DNA of 64,000 nucleotides from Biscogniauxia marginata (GCA_022695795.1 MU404056.1:930001-994000), one strand, 5' to 3'. Positions 46,961-59,214 are shown, counted from the stretch's first letter. The notes: generated by a model from the sequence alone, not told the origin. Program-made: numbers and translations.

Positions 46961-48240
46961 ATGCCCCCTAAAACCAAAAAGCAATAAAAAAAGAAACAAG
47001 TAAAAAAACAATAATTAATAAGCTCTTAAACGAAAGCTTTAAATCCTTTTACGATACAACAAAAAGGTTTAAAAAAACTAACATAAAAATCCATTATAAT
47101 TACAGCTAAAAAAGAGTCATAAAAGGACATCTCGAAAGATCAATAAAAAAAAGCATTTAAGGAAGAAGAAAAGGAGGAAAAAGAAATACCTAAAAAAAAA
47201 ACAAATAAGCAAGACAACCCCTACCTCCTAAAAACAAGTAACCACCTTTAAACGATAGCGACCCTAATAACTCAAACGACGAAAACAATATAACAACCCT
47301 CGACGTAAAAGGTTTTAAACTAATTACACCTAGCAAATATAATAAGTCAAGCGATTTAAAAGGATTTTTAATCTAGGCTAGAACCTATTTATAGTTCTAT
47401 TATAAAACGATTACCATTAAAGAATAAAAAGTTTTCACGGTATCCCAGCTCCTAGCCGAAACCGCCTTAATCTAGTTTTAACCAGTGTTAAAGAACTATC
47501 TAGAAAACGGATTAAACGCCTAAGAAAACACGAAAAAAGTCTTTAAAAATTATAAAGAATTTGAAAAACAACTCAGGTTTATATTTAGTAATCCAATCCT
47601 TAAGTAATAAACTAAAGCTCGACTTTACAAATTATAACAAAATAAAAAGGCTTTAAACTACACTATTAAGTTTAAGAAACTTATAAGCCAGTTATAACTA
47701 CTTATTGAAAGCCTATACTACTTATTTTATTAAGGGTTAAAGAACTATATAAAAAATGAGTTATATAAAACAAACCTATATAAAGAAAAAAACCCAGGAA
47801 AGTTTAATAATTACATTATAATAGTAATTACTATTAATAACGAGAACTTCGAACGGTACCTTGAAAAAAAAAAACGGTATAATGAAAGAATGGCGATTAA
47901 CTAAAAAAAGGAAATTATAAAAGCGGTGCCGGAACCAGGAAAGGCATTAAAACTAAGTTAAACCCTATTAAAATTAACATTATTTAAAAAAAACAAAAAA
48001 AACGAAACAAATTAACCATTAAGTGTTTTAATTACAAAAAAAAAAACATTATAAAAACGAGTACCAAAGTCCTAAAAAATAAAAACCAAGAATAAAAGGG
48101 ATTCCTTAACCCGAGAAAAGAGTCGCCGAAGCAAGAGTTCAATTCGAAAACAACAAAAAAATAAACCAAGTATTTACTATTAACATTATCAAGACAAAAA
48201 AAATCGAGGAGGCCTTTACAAAAGAAGTTTATGGATTTCA
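46961..48240 (+). pseudogene. gag: gag relic of the chromovirus
   Basis: Begins at an ATG reading MPPKTKKQ. The broken frame keeps retrotransposon gag features: SKYNKSSDLKGFL, LKNYLENGLNA, then KARLYKL, TIKFKKLISQL and GLKNYIKNELYK. A CFNYKKKKHYKNEY stretch near 48027 is a zinc-knuckle remnant in which two cysteines appear to have become Tyr by G-to-A change. Many stops derive from TGG or similar codons. Confidence 0.8.
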
Positions 48241-49429
48241 TTAAGTTAACCGCAAAGATTATTTAAAGAATAACTATTTATATTTAAGATATCTCACATT
48301 AAAACAAGCTAAATAAAGATATAACGAAGGCGAATTACCATATAAATACGATAACTATAAATTAGGATATAACTTAGGAATTAAGTTAAATCATGGTGAT
48401 TTACATTAGAGCCACTATAAAAACGATAAATACAAAACCTACTAAGGGAAAAGCTAGTATAATAGCCTAAACTAGAGGTTTTATACAAATAATAGCTGCA
48501 ATATCCATTAAAGCTTAAGAGAATATATATCGTTACATTAAAGCTTTTATACTAACGACGCTTATTAAGTATATAAAAGTTCTAAGAATAGAGCCGGTTA
48601 TTATCCTTAAGAACTAGAAAGTGACGACACGGAAGAAAATAAGTATATCTACGATAACACCTCACGATAGCTACATTACCCTAAAGCATGTTATCTTCAC
48701 TCAAGTTCCGAAAGAAGTTACGAAGCAATAGCTAGAGGTTGCATATATTACATTTTAGTACCATGCGACGTACACGACTTACTCGGAGCAGGTTTTAAAA
48801 AAAACGAGATTAAGGAAGAATTATGGGAATTATGAAAAGGACTACATTTTTTATAATGGCTTAAAAAACGAACTAAATACGACACTAATCTATTCGACTC
48901 TATAAAGAAACATTTAACAAAGTAACAAGTAAAAACACGTGCGACTAAACGGGGCTGCAAATAAATCATTAAAATATACCTTAAAAAAGGAAGAAAGCTT
49001 CCAGAAATTAATATAAACCTAAGGGGAAATATCGAGATACCCCTAGTAAACAAACTTAATAATTATTCATTTTATTTAAGGATAATTTAGAACTTTAAAA
49101 AATTCTAAGTTAATAGAATAAACTTGAGTTACAAAAAGGCCCTTAAAAAAGAATTAAAGTTTTAATGTATAAGGTTTTATATAAAGGATAGATCTTTCAC
49201 CCCCTACTACGTAAAGGGTAATTAAAAAGACTGTTTAAATAATAATTACTAGAAACACGCTCTTATAAAAGCCTAAGAATAAAAGGATATCCAGGCTATA
49301 GCAACTAAAAGAAAACTAAAGGAGAAGGAACATGGAAAACCAAAAAAAGGCAAAGGCTCTCGCTAATAAAGCAGTGAGAAACCATAAATAATAAGTCTTT
49401 ATATAAAGTTTAATCGGGACTTAATAATA

Positions 49430-52400
49430 TTATTATAATTAAAGTTAAGTATAATGAAAGGGAATATAAAGCCCTAATAAATTTAGGAGTAAATAAAAGC
49501 TATGTTTTAATAAAGGTAGCTTAAAAAGACAAAATATTATAAGTATATAAACAAAATCCGTATAAGCTATGGAACTTTAAAGAAAACATGTTTAGTTACG
49601 AGAATGGTAAAGTGTTAAGAGAAATAATTCCTCTCTTAATAACTATTTAAGGACATTTTAAACAAGTTACCTTTAATATTACATATATATTAAATCACGA
49701 TATAATCTTAAGAATAAATTGGCTTAGAAAAAGTAATTTATAAATAAATTTCGAGATAAACATGCTTTATTAAGATTAGAAATAAGAGGAGTTAACCATT
49801 ATAAGTTACGAGATAAGTACCGTAAATGACTCCAGAGAAACAAATATAGAAATGAAACATATCGCCTATATAATTCGAGTAACCAAGCCTAAAAATCTAA
49901 TAAAGAGAGTACCGCGTAAGTACCTCCGTTTTTATAAATTATTTAGAAATAAAACAAAGGAAGAATTATTAGAATATAGTTAGTAGAATTATTAAATTTA
50001 TTTTAAAGAAAGAAAATAGCTAAAATTATTTTTAGTGTATTTTATAAATCAAGAAAAATAAAAAGCATTATAGAAAGGAATTTAGGAGGATCTTAATAAA
50101 GGATATATTCGAGAATTAGAATCCTCGTTAGGATACCCGGTAATAATGGTACCTAAAATTAACAAAAACGGGAAGTAACGTGTCGATAAAGAAGGAAACC
50201 TAGTGTGAAGACGAGTGATTAATTATTAACACCTTAATAAAATAACCAAGAAAAACGGATATTTGTTACTATTAATGAAACTCATGAAAGGACAAATTAA
50301 CAAAGCCTAAATCTTTATAGCACTAGACCTTCGCGATAGATATTATATAATTAAAATGATTAAGAAATACGAATAATATATAGCCTTCTAAATAATATAT
50401 AGATATTATGAGTATAAAGTTATGTTATTTGGACTTATTAACGCACCCGTTATATTTTAATATATAATTATAACAGTTTTTTATAAGTTTCTAGATAAAT
50501 TTGTGTTTATTTACTTAGACGATATATTAATTTACTTAGAAAACGAGAAGGAGCATAAGAAATATGTAGAGCAAGTGTTGGAAGCCTTAAAAAAAGCGAA
50601 CCTACTTATTTATTCAATTAAAAGTAAATAACATATTAAAAAACTAAATTATCTAGGGTTTATAATAAGTCTAGGGGAAATCTGCATTTAAAAAGGAAAA
50701 ATAGTAGTAGTTAAGGATTGGCTAGAACCTAAGAATGTTATAGACGTACGCGTATTTCTTGGCTTTGTTAATTATGTTAAATAACTCATTAAAGATTTTG
50801 GGCGTATTGTTAAACCATTAACAAAACTAACTACCTTAATAAAAACAAGAAAGGCTTTCCATTTTATTAAAGAAGCTAAATAGGCTTTTTGGCAGTTAAA
50901 GGAAGTTATAACTAGTGAGGTTATATATAAATTTTTAAACGAAAATAAAAAGAAACGACTAAGGATAAACGCTTTAAATTTTGTTATTAAAGTAGTTTTA
51001 GAGCAATTAAAAGATAATGGGAAATAGTACCCAGTCGCGTACCTATTTAAAGCACTATATAATGTTAAACTAAACTATTAGATTTATAATAAGGAACTGT
51101 TAATAGTTATTAGAGTACTAAAGGAATAGGAACTATGGCTTAGCAGAACTAAGGAACCTATTAATATCTACTTAAACCACAAAAACCTTATATGATTTAT
51201 AATAATATAAATACTTAACTAGAGACACGAGCGTTAAATGATTTTTTTATTTAAATTCAATTTTAGAATTTAGTATATTAAGGGAAAGGAAAATATCTAA
51301 GTAGATCTTCTTAGCAGAAAAGGAGATTATGAATCAAAAATTAACAAAAGAGACGTCTAGATGTTTAAACAACAAAATAACGGATTAGTTGTATTAGTTT
51401 ACATGCGAATTAACATAGAAGACTGGAAATAACGGTTTAAGGAAAATTATAATTAAAAGGAAAAACAATTACAGTCTTAATAAGGATCCAACGACGAACT
51501 TTTTTTATATAAAGAAAAGATATATATATTAAAACGAATACAGGACGAATTCGTTAAAGAATTTCATAAATATTCTCTATATGGCCACCAAGGGATTTTC
51601 AAAATAATAAAACGACTTTAAAAAGAATTCGACTTTCTAGGAATACGATAAATAGTTAAAAGAATTGTGAAGAATTATAATATTTGTAATAAGGCTAAAG
51701 CATTACGATATAAACCATATAAACTATTACAATTAACCTAGATACTTAATAAAGCATGGAATATAATTACATGGGACTTTGTAATGAAACTCCTAGAGTT
51801 AAAAGATCCTATTATAGGAGTACACTATAACAGCATATGGGTAATTGTTAATAGACTCACGAAATACGCCTACTTCTTACTATTTAACGAATTAAGCATA
51901 ATAAAACAATTAGTTTTCAACTTCTTAAAAGAATATGTTAATAAATATAGGCTATTAAAACGCGTTGTTTTAAATAAAGACAAATTATTTACGTTGAAAT
52001 TTTAAACCAGCTTAATAAAACGAATAAGAATTAAATAAAAGTTATTTACAGTATATTACCCCTAAATAAACAAGCAAACAAAGAAACTAAACTAAACAAT
52101 GAAACAATATTTACGAAGCTATATCAACTAGGAAATAAATAACTAGATAGAATTGTTATTAATAGCCCAAATAACATATAACACTTTAATTAACGAAAAC
52201 ATAAAGATGTCACCACACGAGGCAGTGTATAGGTAAAAAGCGGAAGCCTAAAAACAACTAATCAAACTCACGAAAGCACCAAGAATCGAAATAGAGGCCT
52301 CGAGAGTAAAAGTACTATCCAAAAAAATCTAGGTAGTACAACAACGGCTATAAAAAGAATTACAATTCATTTAAAATAAAATAACAAAATATTATAATAA

Positions 52401-52700
52401 TAAAAAAATTAAGGAACCAATTCTTAAAAAAAGAAACATGGTTTACTTGCTTCGTTAACGACAAAGCACAATATTAAAAACACTTTAAATTAAAACAAAA
52501 CGACCTAACGAAAAACTTAAATTTAAAAAATTAAAACCGTATAAAATTAAAAAGGTTATTTCGAAAGTTAATTATAAACTAACACTACCGAAAAGATCTA
52601 AAATACACTTTATATTCCATATTTCGCTCTTAAAACCAGCATCAAATAACGCTATATTAAAAAACCAACTAGAATTTAAAAAGAATCTTAATAAGTATAA
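49430..52700 (+). pseudogene. pol: pol relic (PR-RT-RH-IN) of the chromovirus
   Basis: The protease remnant is at about 49440-49800 (YKALINLGVNKSYVLIKV replaces the usual LIDSGA-type site). Reverse transcriptase spans ~50050-50860 and keeps ALDLRDRYYIIKM, VMLFGLINAPVIF and YLDDILIYL (50512 on), whose YLDD catalytic box survives. RNase H spans ~50880-51330 (YNKELLIVIR and KGKEN are recognisable). Integrase spans ~51530-52500, with SLYGHQGIFK (zinc-binding region), TWDFVMKLLE carrying the first catalytic Asp, and NRLTKYAYFL. Dozens of stops interrupt it, mainly from Trp codons, consistent with G-to-A change on this strand. Confidence 0.88.
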
Positions 52701-52845
52701 AATAAAAAAAATACTAGATTTAAAACAAGTCGAAGGTTAATTACAATATTTTATTAAATAAAAAAGTTACTTACTAAAAAAAACACTTAGGAACCACTTA
52801 AATACCTAAAAAATCTAGCGAATGAACTTATAAACTTTCACCGCT
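52700..52845 (+). pseudogene. Integrase chromodomain relic
   Basis: KILDLKQVEG, LQYFIK, a stop where Trp is expected, then KSY and a NHLNT-type segment reproduce the chromodomain pattern that ends chromovirus integrases. It normally directs integration to marked chromatin. Confidence 0.75.
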
Positions 52846-53490
52846 AGAATCCAGATTAACCGGGGAAACCTGAAAATCCAGTTAAGACCAATCGAAAGAG
52901 GGGAAAACCCCCAAAACAAGCACGTCTTGCTTAAATTTAAACTAACGTAGCAATTCCTCCATACGTTGCTACTCTTCATTAAGGCGTCTTTATTCTGCCT
53001 TAATACGCTCCTACTTTTCCATTTCATTTAAGTTCTAAAAACCTCTCTAAATAAACTATACACCCTTTTTCTAGAGAAAGTCTTACTATCGATTTAAACG
53101 AATTAAACGACTTAAGGCCTTGTTAGCCTCGGCCTACCGACGCTCAAATTCTTAACGAGCCTCCTTTTAATAACGACGCTAAAGATTTAGAAACGATTAT
53201 TTAATAGCACGTTTTTCACGATTAACTCGTAACTTCTTAATACGAAGATTTTTAAAAGAAAATAACGAAATAAGGTTTCCGTCGCAAGATGACACGTTTA
53301 AAGCATTATAATTTTAACACTTGTTATAACCCTTTAATATCTTATAAAACAAGCCTTTATTAAAACACCGAAAATAAGGTATAACTTTAAAACCAAATTA
53401 AGAAATCGCGTAAGCTAATTCCTTGTAATATTTAAAGAAGGATTTCTTATTTACACGTGTAAAAAATTTAATTACTTTTCTAAAAGGCAT
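52815..53490 (-). pseudogene. Antisense accessory ORF relic in the chromovirus
   Basis: On the minus strand an ATG at 53490 opens MPFRKVIKFFTRVNKKSFF, continues ELAYAIS and GFKVIPYFRCFNKG, then a cysteine-bearing NKCYNYNALNVSSCDGN, and a long charged helical region (REKRAIK, EFERR, AEANKALSRLIRLNR, NLNEMEK, ERIKAE, RMEELL). Nearly every Gln position in the helical part is a stop (CAA/CAG to TAA/TAG), so the original frame is easy to follow. I recognise this as a type of hypothetical protein often found beside fungal retroelements, with a CxxC-type cysteine motif. Function is unknown. It runs opposite to pol and overlaps the end of the chromodomain region. Confidence 0.7.
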
Positions 53491-53546
53491 AGCGAATAAT
53501 AAGATAAAAAAAAAGAAACCTACCCGATTATTTTAAGAACAAAAAC

Positions 53547-53560
53547 AAAAAAAGGGGAGA
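53547..53560 (+). other. Polypurine tract
   Basis: A-rich then GGGGAGA purine run ending five bases before the 3' LTR; it would prime plus-strand DNA synthesis. Confidence 0.7.
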
Positions 53561-53565
53561 AATAG

Positions 53566-53999
53566 TGTTACGACTAACAGGGATAAAACAGGAAAAGGTC
53601 ACGTGACCTTGAGGGTCCCGTGACCTAAAGTGGGATTCTTTGTGACTCTCCCTAAGAATCCACAGAGAATCAAAGAGAAGTGGGATTCTTTGTTACTCTC
53701 CCTGAGAATCCACAGAGAATTAAAGAGAAAATAAGTGTTCTCTATTTATCTTCTAAAGTATAAATAAATCAAAATCTCCTTATATATCTAGTTATTCTTT
53801 CTAGTTCTTTAGCTATTAATTTAAAACTATAATCACTCTTTAATACTATAGTAAGAGTACCTTGAAACCTCTTTAACGAACAACCATTGTGAATTACTTA
53901 AACCAATCTCAACCCACTATTACCTTCAAATCAAGAAAACCCAGTACGTACTCACCTGTGAAGTCAGCTGACTAGGAACACACAGGGAGGTTCGTCATA
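53566..53999 (+). repeat. 3' LTR (434 bp)
   Basis: Gapless match to the left LTR; starts TGTTACGACT and ends CATA, the last CA having become TA. Its first ~290 bases carry most of its transitions, while its last ~140 are nearly clean. Confidence 0.95.
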
Positions 54000-54004
54000 A
54001 AGGC
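54000..54004. repeat. Target-site duplication, right copy (AAGGC)
   Basis: AAGGC directly follows the right LTR and equals the copy at 46443-46447. Confidence 0.9.
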
Positions 54005-55291
54005 TTTCTGCGAAGTTAAAGCCGCAGGAAAGTAACATATATAGTCATATCGCCTTAGAGTTCTTTAACCACGCCACTAGCTCGAAAAGCTCTCTTGAAT
54101 TTCTTAGTAACTTCTTCTTTTCTTCTTTTAAAACATGTTTAAAGATTTTCAAGTATTTAAAAAACTTTTTAATAATTTGCGATACATTTAAGTCGAAAAG
54201 AGTATCTTAGTTGTTTAAACGAACTTAGAAAAGCCACCATAGTGAACTATATAACTAAGCAGGTTTAATATATAACTACTCGAGGTCGATTACCTTAATA
54301 ATTGTCAAGTTATCCGGGCTTCAAATAATGAGATTCGCTAGGCCGAGATTATCACAAATTACTTTAAACGACCCATGTTCGTATCTTTTATTCACGAAAG
54401 ATGGTAACATGGATTTTAAAGTGCTTAAATACGCATATTTCGCTTTAGCATTATATTCTTTAACAATTAAATTAGATTATTTATATAATTGCTTCTAGTC
54501 TTAGGTGAGGACATATTAAAAGTATTTTGTCGTTATTTAAAACCCCCGGCTTCGATCCCTTGTAATTTCATTAGTAGTGCTTAAGTGCTTATAATGATCT
54601 AAGGATAAAAATAAAATAAGAAATAACTAATTAAAAACATACCGAAACTATTAACTTCTCCAGTTTACATAATATTATGCACTTTATATGTTAAAAGTTT
54701 AACTTATTAACGAAACCCGGTCTTCGTTATTAGTAAACTACTAATACTTTCGAAGTTAATATGAAATAGTTATAATAAAAAGTTCGCTATTTATTTATAA
54801 ATGAACTCGATATTACTATCGCGAACATCGCTCCTTAAAAGTCTCGTGTTTGGTGTAGTGGGATCCTTAAGAAGAGCATCGAGGCTCACGCCTTCGATAA
54901 AATCCATAATAATGAAAGGCCCGAGGCCGAGGGGATTATGAGTAGCACTGCCCCAAGCCTTGACGCCTGGGACGGGGATGGTCGTGTTGTCGCGAACGAG
55001 ATGCAAGACCTCCACTTCCATGGCAACCTTTTCGTCGGCATATTTGTTGCAGACATTTCCAACTCGGGGAAAACGGACAAGCCAGGCGGTTCCATCGCTG
55101 AATTTCACCTTCTGACCCAAATTATACGCGCCATGGAGAAAGCCGCCAATGAGATGGCAGGCAAGTCGGTGAGGATGGAAGCTTGACACCCACCGGCATA
55201 AATCTCCTGTGGACCGCGCATGGTTCACTTTTCGAACCCAAACGGTGGACTCCAATTCGTGAACAATTTCAGCTGGCTCGTTAACGTCCAT
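54005..55291 (-). pseudogene. APH-like kinase, N-terminal and catalytic part, RIP-damaged
   Basis: A fungal aminoglycoside-phosphotransferase-family protein, small-molecule kinase fold; substrates of these fungal members are mostly unknown. Codons 1-166 (55291-54791) are open: MDVNEPAEIVHELESTVW, a nucleotide-loop region NLGQKVKFSDGTAWLVRFP, EVEVLHLVRDNTTIPVPGVKAWG and GPFIIMDFIEGVSLDALL. From 54790 downward the frame is recognisable but full of stops, for example IYK-stop-IANFLL, then CDNLGLANLI (the catalytic-loop region) and NLTIIKVIDLE followed by a stop at an expected Trp. The reading frame runs to the AAGGC site, where the retroelement interrupts it, and resumes at 46447. Mutations here are of both C-to-T and G-to-A type. 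Confidence 0.88.
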
Positions 55292-56420
55292 AGTGCAAGG
55301 AATTTTGTGGTAATGCTGTAGAATCTTATTTAACCTGGGAGGGGGGAAGTAAAGGGGATTAAATAGTTATCGCAACCCTAGCGCGGTACCCCAAAAATTT
55401 TTTTAAGAAAGCTATTAGCTATTATATTAAATTTCGAAATCGTTGTGATTTTGCATTTCGTCAATCTCTGGGGAATTAGAAGAACAATGGACAGAGAAAA
55501 TACTGAGTATCATATAGGAAGCGACTATAAGAGTCAAATTCTATCAAACAAAATAAAAACCTCAGTTTTATAGCTCTCAATTACAAATTGTAATGATCAT
55601 ACGCTGTGCCATGTTATCGCCAGTAGTATCTAATACGCATCACATATAAAGGGGGGGGGGACCGTCTTTGAACTGGATATAATAGCCTTCTCCTGTTTTT
55701 CTTTCGAAAAAGTTTGTGCTCAGCTTCTTCAACGTAGATGTCCGAGTATCATGTTGTAAGCCGATAGAACAACAATATCAAGCAAGCAGAGATAAAATAC
55801 GACTAGCCATTCTCAATTCAACAACGTGTATGTTGTGTAAATACCCATAAACGAATAGTACTTGATCAAAGAGAAACTGATACCTACGAGAGACATGTCT
55901 GCCCACAAGGACAAATATTGCTTCTAACTCAAGCATTAAGTTTCTATTAGCTTCGGTAATCAGGAATCAGAAGGCCACGTACTAAGAGACGAATCTTTTT
56001 ACAGATGTGTAAGAGCCTCGGAAGGCTTTCAAGTGGACACCTGACTTGTTCTTTGCGCAATGGTAATATTATATATGCACTAATACCTCAGGTCACGCTT
56101 CGCTACCTATGGTCTAAACTTGAGACTGATGGGAATTGACGCCCATGACCTCACATGAGAGTGAGTATAACGGGTGGCTCCCTTTGTCATCTAGCTTGCC
56201 GTAGTCATGGAGACACGCTTCGTATATATATACTGTGCCGTCTGCACAATAGACTTAAAAGGTGCACTTCCAAACCTGACTCTTACATTAAGCCCATCTT
56301 CTTCTCACGACCTACACACAGTAACCTCCACACTTATTCTCATTACAGAGCACTGGAGGCAATATTCATTTCCCTCTCATTATACAAACAAATTTCTTTA
56401 TTGACTCTACATCCACAGCA
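55292..56420. other. Intergenic region, no gene recognised
   Basis: AT-rich stretch of about 1.1 kb between the divergent kinase pseudogene and the 2EXR gene, with a G run near 55650. No coding signal. Confidence 0.5.
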
Positions 56421-57257
56421 ATGGAGGAGACCTTCACCCCTTTCCCGCGGTTGCCCCCAGAGCTGCGCATAGACATCTGGAACCTCGCCATGCTGGAGCC
56501 GCGCCTCGTGCATATGGTTTCCTGGAACAACTGTTGCTGCAAAATGGGGCCTCACATCAAGATCGACCAACGATGGCACTGCCAGGTGCCGGCGTTCTTC
56601 TTCGTGTGCAGCGAGAGCCGCTGCCTCGCAATGGGGTTCTACTCTATCCGCTCCACCCTCCAGTATAAGAGAGGAGAAGGCATGTGCTTTTGGCCTACTT
56701 GCCATTACATCATGGCGCCCACCGACATCCTAGTCGTCGACTACGATACGTGTTATCTTTTAGGCTCCGTCACCGAATCGACGGGCCCAATCCGCAACAT
56801 CATGATCAGATTTACAAAATTGCCCTATGAAAGTGAACCGGTCTCTGAAAATTTGAGTCCCCCAGTGAAGTGGTCATATGTCCGCTCTCGCATGGCTTGT
56901 GATCTCAATATGTTGTTCTGCTCCTTCAGAGCCAAGAGTGTTGGGAATGCCTTCTATCTTTTCCAACAGCCGGAGGCTCTCGGTGAAATCTGCTTTATTA
57001 CGTACCAGGACATCGGCCCGCTCACCTACTGCGACGAGCTCATTCAGGAGCTAGTCAATATACCATATGAGTCTTCGGCATGGGACAGGATCCGAAACAT
57101 CACTTGGGGTCACGTGCCCACTCTACACGCTTGGGAGGTTCGACCGGAGGTAAGCAGTATTGGCATCACGGAAATATATTCCCACGCTGTTGTACTAATT
57201 CTCCATGTCCAAGTATCCGGGTAATTCTAGGAGGAACGAAAATGGACACCCTATTGA
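56421..57257 (+). CDS. 2EXR-domain protein
   Basis: The N-terminus FTPFPRLPPELRIDIWNLAM is the signature of the 2EXR domain, an F-box-like module of ~120 residues greatly expanded in filamentous fungi and of unknown function. HCQVPAFFFVCSESRCLAMGFY and ADTLxVD-type TDILVVDYDTCYLLGS follow in the usual order. Predicted exons are 56421-57149 and 57231-57257; the 81-nt intron has GTAAGC, ACTAAT and TAG, and the joined protein has 251 residues ending EERKWTPY. If the intron is retained, the frame runs to 57224 (267 residues). Cysteine content is high (including CCCKMG). No neighbour suggests a pathway. Confidence 0.8.
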
Positions 57258-59214
57258 TGTTTCCCCTCCTACTGCCGATAAGCGACCCCCCGTGTGTTGG
57301 ATATGCAGAAACTGTCACTGGAAATAAGAAAGAGTAGTGAGGTACTAAGACTAAAGCTCTGCGGGTAGATATCTGGGGGTCTTGGTGCAAAATGTGACCA
57401 TTAGGTGATGAAGTAAGAAACCGGAATCGCTGAAAATATCGGGTTCCCATTGATGGAGATTAGACATGCATCGGATAGTTTCTAGGGACGCGATACCTTC
57501 GCTCACAGGTCTGACGGAAAGGGGTAGTAAGGAAATGTTAATTACGGACAACCAAATATGATGACATAGCTTCGCTCCCAATAAGATACTGAAATTGTCT
57601 GATGTCATCTTGATAAAGGAATGCCCTGGGACACATGATATTACCTAGTATCATGGGATATATCCCAAATGCTATTCTGTCACCGGGGAACAAACGCCCT
57701 TGGAGGTAAATATGCTGAAGGTCTTTCGATCCCTACCCAGATACATACATACTCTCTGAAACTCCTTCTACTGCAATATAGACTCATATTTATCTACTTT
57801 AATCCCCTATACCACATTGTTACGAAGCAAACACAGGGATAGGGTAGCAATAAAGGTGTTGTGCGGAGAGCCGAAGCTATAGGCAGGTACCTAAAGAGCT
57901 GTCATGTACATACAATTAACCCCTTTCTTCTCCCATCTATCCCATGCCTGCTGTTCTCTCTTACCTCTAGGAGCCATCATAACTAGAGCTGAAAGCCAGC
58001 AGTCACACGGCAGTCACTATGTACACCTTAGGTAACTCCTGAAACCTCTCTTCCCATCTAAACACGATTCCCCATTCTCCCCTCTCTCAGCCTTACAACT
58101 ATAATCTAAACGATAAAGTTCGTCATCTTGAACGAGTACTCTACGATACATCATTCTTTACATGCAAACATAAGAGAAGAAGAAAAAAAGAGATAAAAGA
58201 GGTGAACTCAGATCACGAACTACATCGTCTCCCAACCCCATCATCATACAGTCGCATCAGGAGAACCGGATACATGATTAAAAAGAAAAGCCCCCGAAGC
58301 CCGCTCCCCCTCCCCCCTCCAAAAAAAAACCTAGTATTCATCAAGATCTCACTCTATTGGCCATGAGACACCTAGGTTAGATATAAATGCAGGCACACAT
58401 TCAAATCCGGCAAGCGATCGCTTCTCCCCCTTCCTCCCTTCCTCAGCAGACTCTACGCCTCCCATTCTCTCCTCTCCTTTAACAAAACATCCCCAAGATC
58501 GATTCGCAAACACCCACAGCACCTTTTATATCGAACCTGATTTAGCAAAAGCAAAAAATAAAAAAAAATAAAAATTTTTTTTCATGTTATAAAATAGTTT
58601 AAGTAACGCTGCTTAGAAATAAACGTACTAGTAGGCTTCACATAGAGCCAAGTGTTTTAAGTTAAGAAGAGCTATAACATTACCCATTCTCTCAACATGC
58701 AATACATATACGTCTACACACCACGGCGATTCTTGGCAATTCTTAGCAGTACCAACTCCCACCTACTAAATACCTAGACACCAAGATTCCCAAGCCACCA
58801 AAACGGCGGTAAGCAATTCACAATTAAGCATACGCCGAGCATCAAACTTGCAGTTTTTTTTTCTCTCTTTATTTGCTGGTTGTCTAATGGGTTTTGATGA
58901 CACTTTTCTTTTTCTTTTTCTTTTCTTCCACGCTCGAAGCTGGTACCGAAAAGATAGTTGATCTTGTCTGCTTTCCCGCCTTACAGTATGTGACCGGGCG
59001 CCATCCAAATGCCATTTCCATGAAAAAATAAGTGGCTACAGAAAATATGAATATTCCAAGGGCCGGGATCTCTCTCTCTTCCCAGGGGTATGTGTAGAGC
59101 AAAGGGCCGATCCGCACCACGGGGTCTAGTATCAAAAAGACAAAAAGAAAAGTACCATAAAACGCCAATATAATGCTTTGAAGGCTCCCATGATCTCGTC
59201 ATGTTTAGTCCTTC
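57258..59214. other. Convergent intergenic region, no gene recognised
   Basis: About 1.95 kb between the convergent 2EXR and HUL4 genes. It contains A-rich and T-rich runs (58320, 58560-58580, 58855-58925), probably 3' untranslated sequence of HUL4 near its end, and no supported reading frame. Confidence 0.5.

Larger units (their letters stand above)
46448..53999 (+). mobile_element. RIP-mutated Ty3/gypsy chromovirus, full length
   Basis: A 7,552-bp LTR retrotransposon with 434-bp LTRs, a 5-bp target duplication and a polypurine tract before the right LTR. The degenerate internal order is gag, protease, reverse transcriptase, RNase H, integrase, chromodomain, then an antisense frame. This order plus a chromodomain places it among the chromoviruses of Ty3/gypsy. 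All frames are riddled with TAA/TAG. On the plus strand the interior is A-rich with TpG nearly absent while CpA persists, a one-sided RIP signature. The two LTRs differ at about 36 sites by my count, all transitions and without gaps, so divergence reflects RIP rather than age. It sits inside the APH-like kinase gene in the opposite orientation. It is not capable of making its proteins. Confidence 0.95.
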
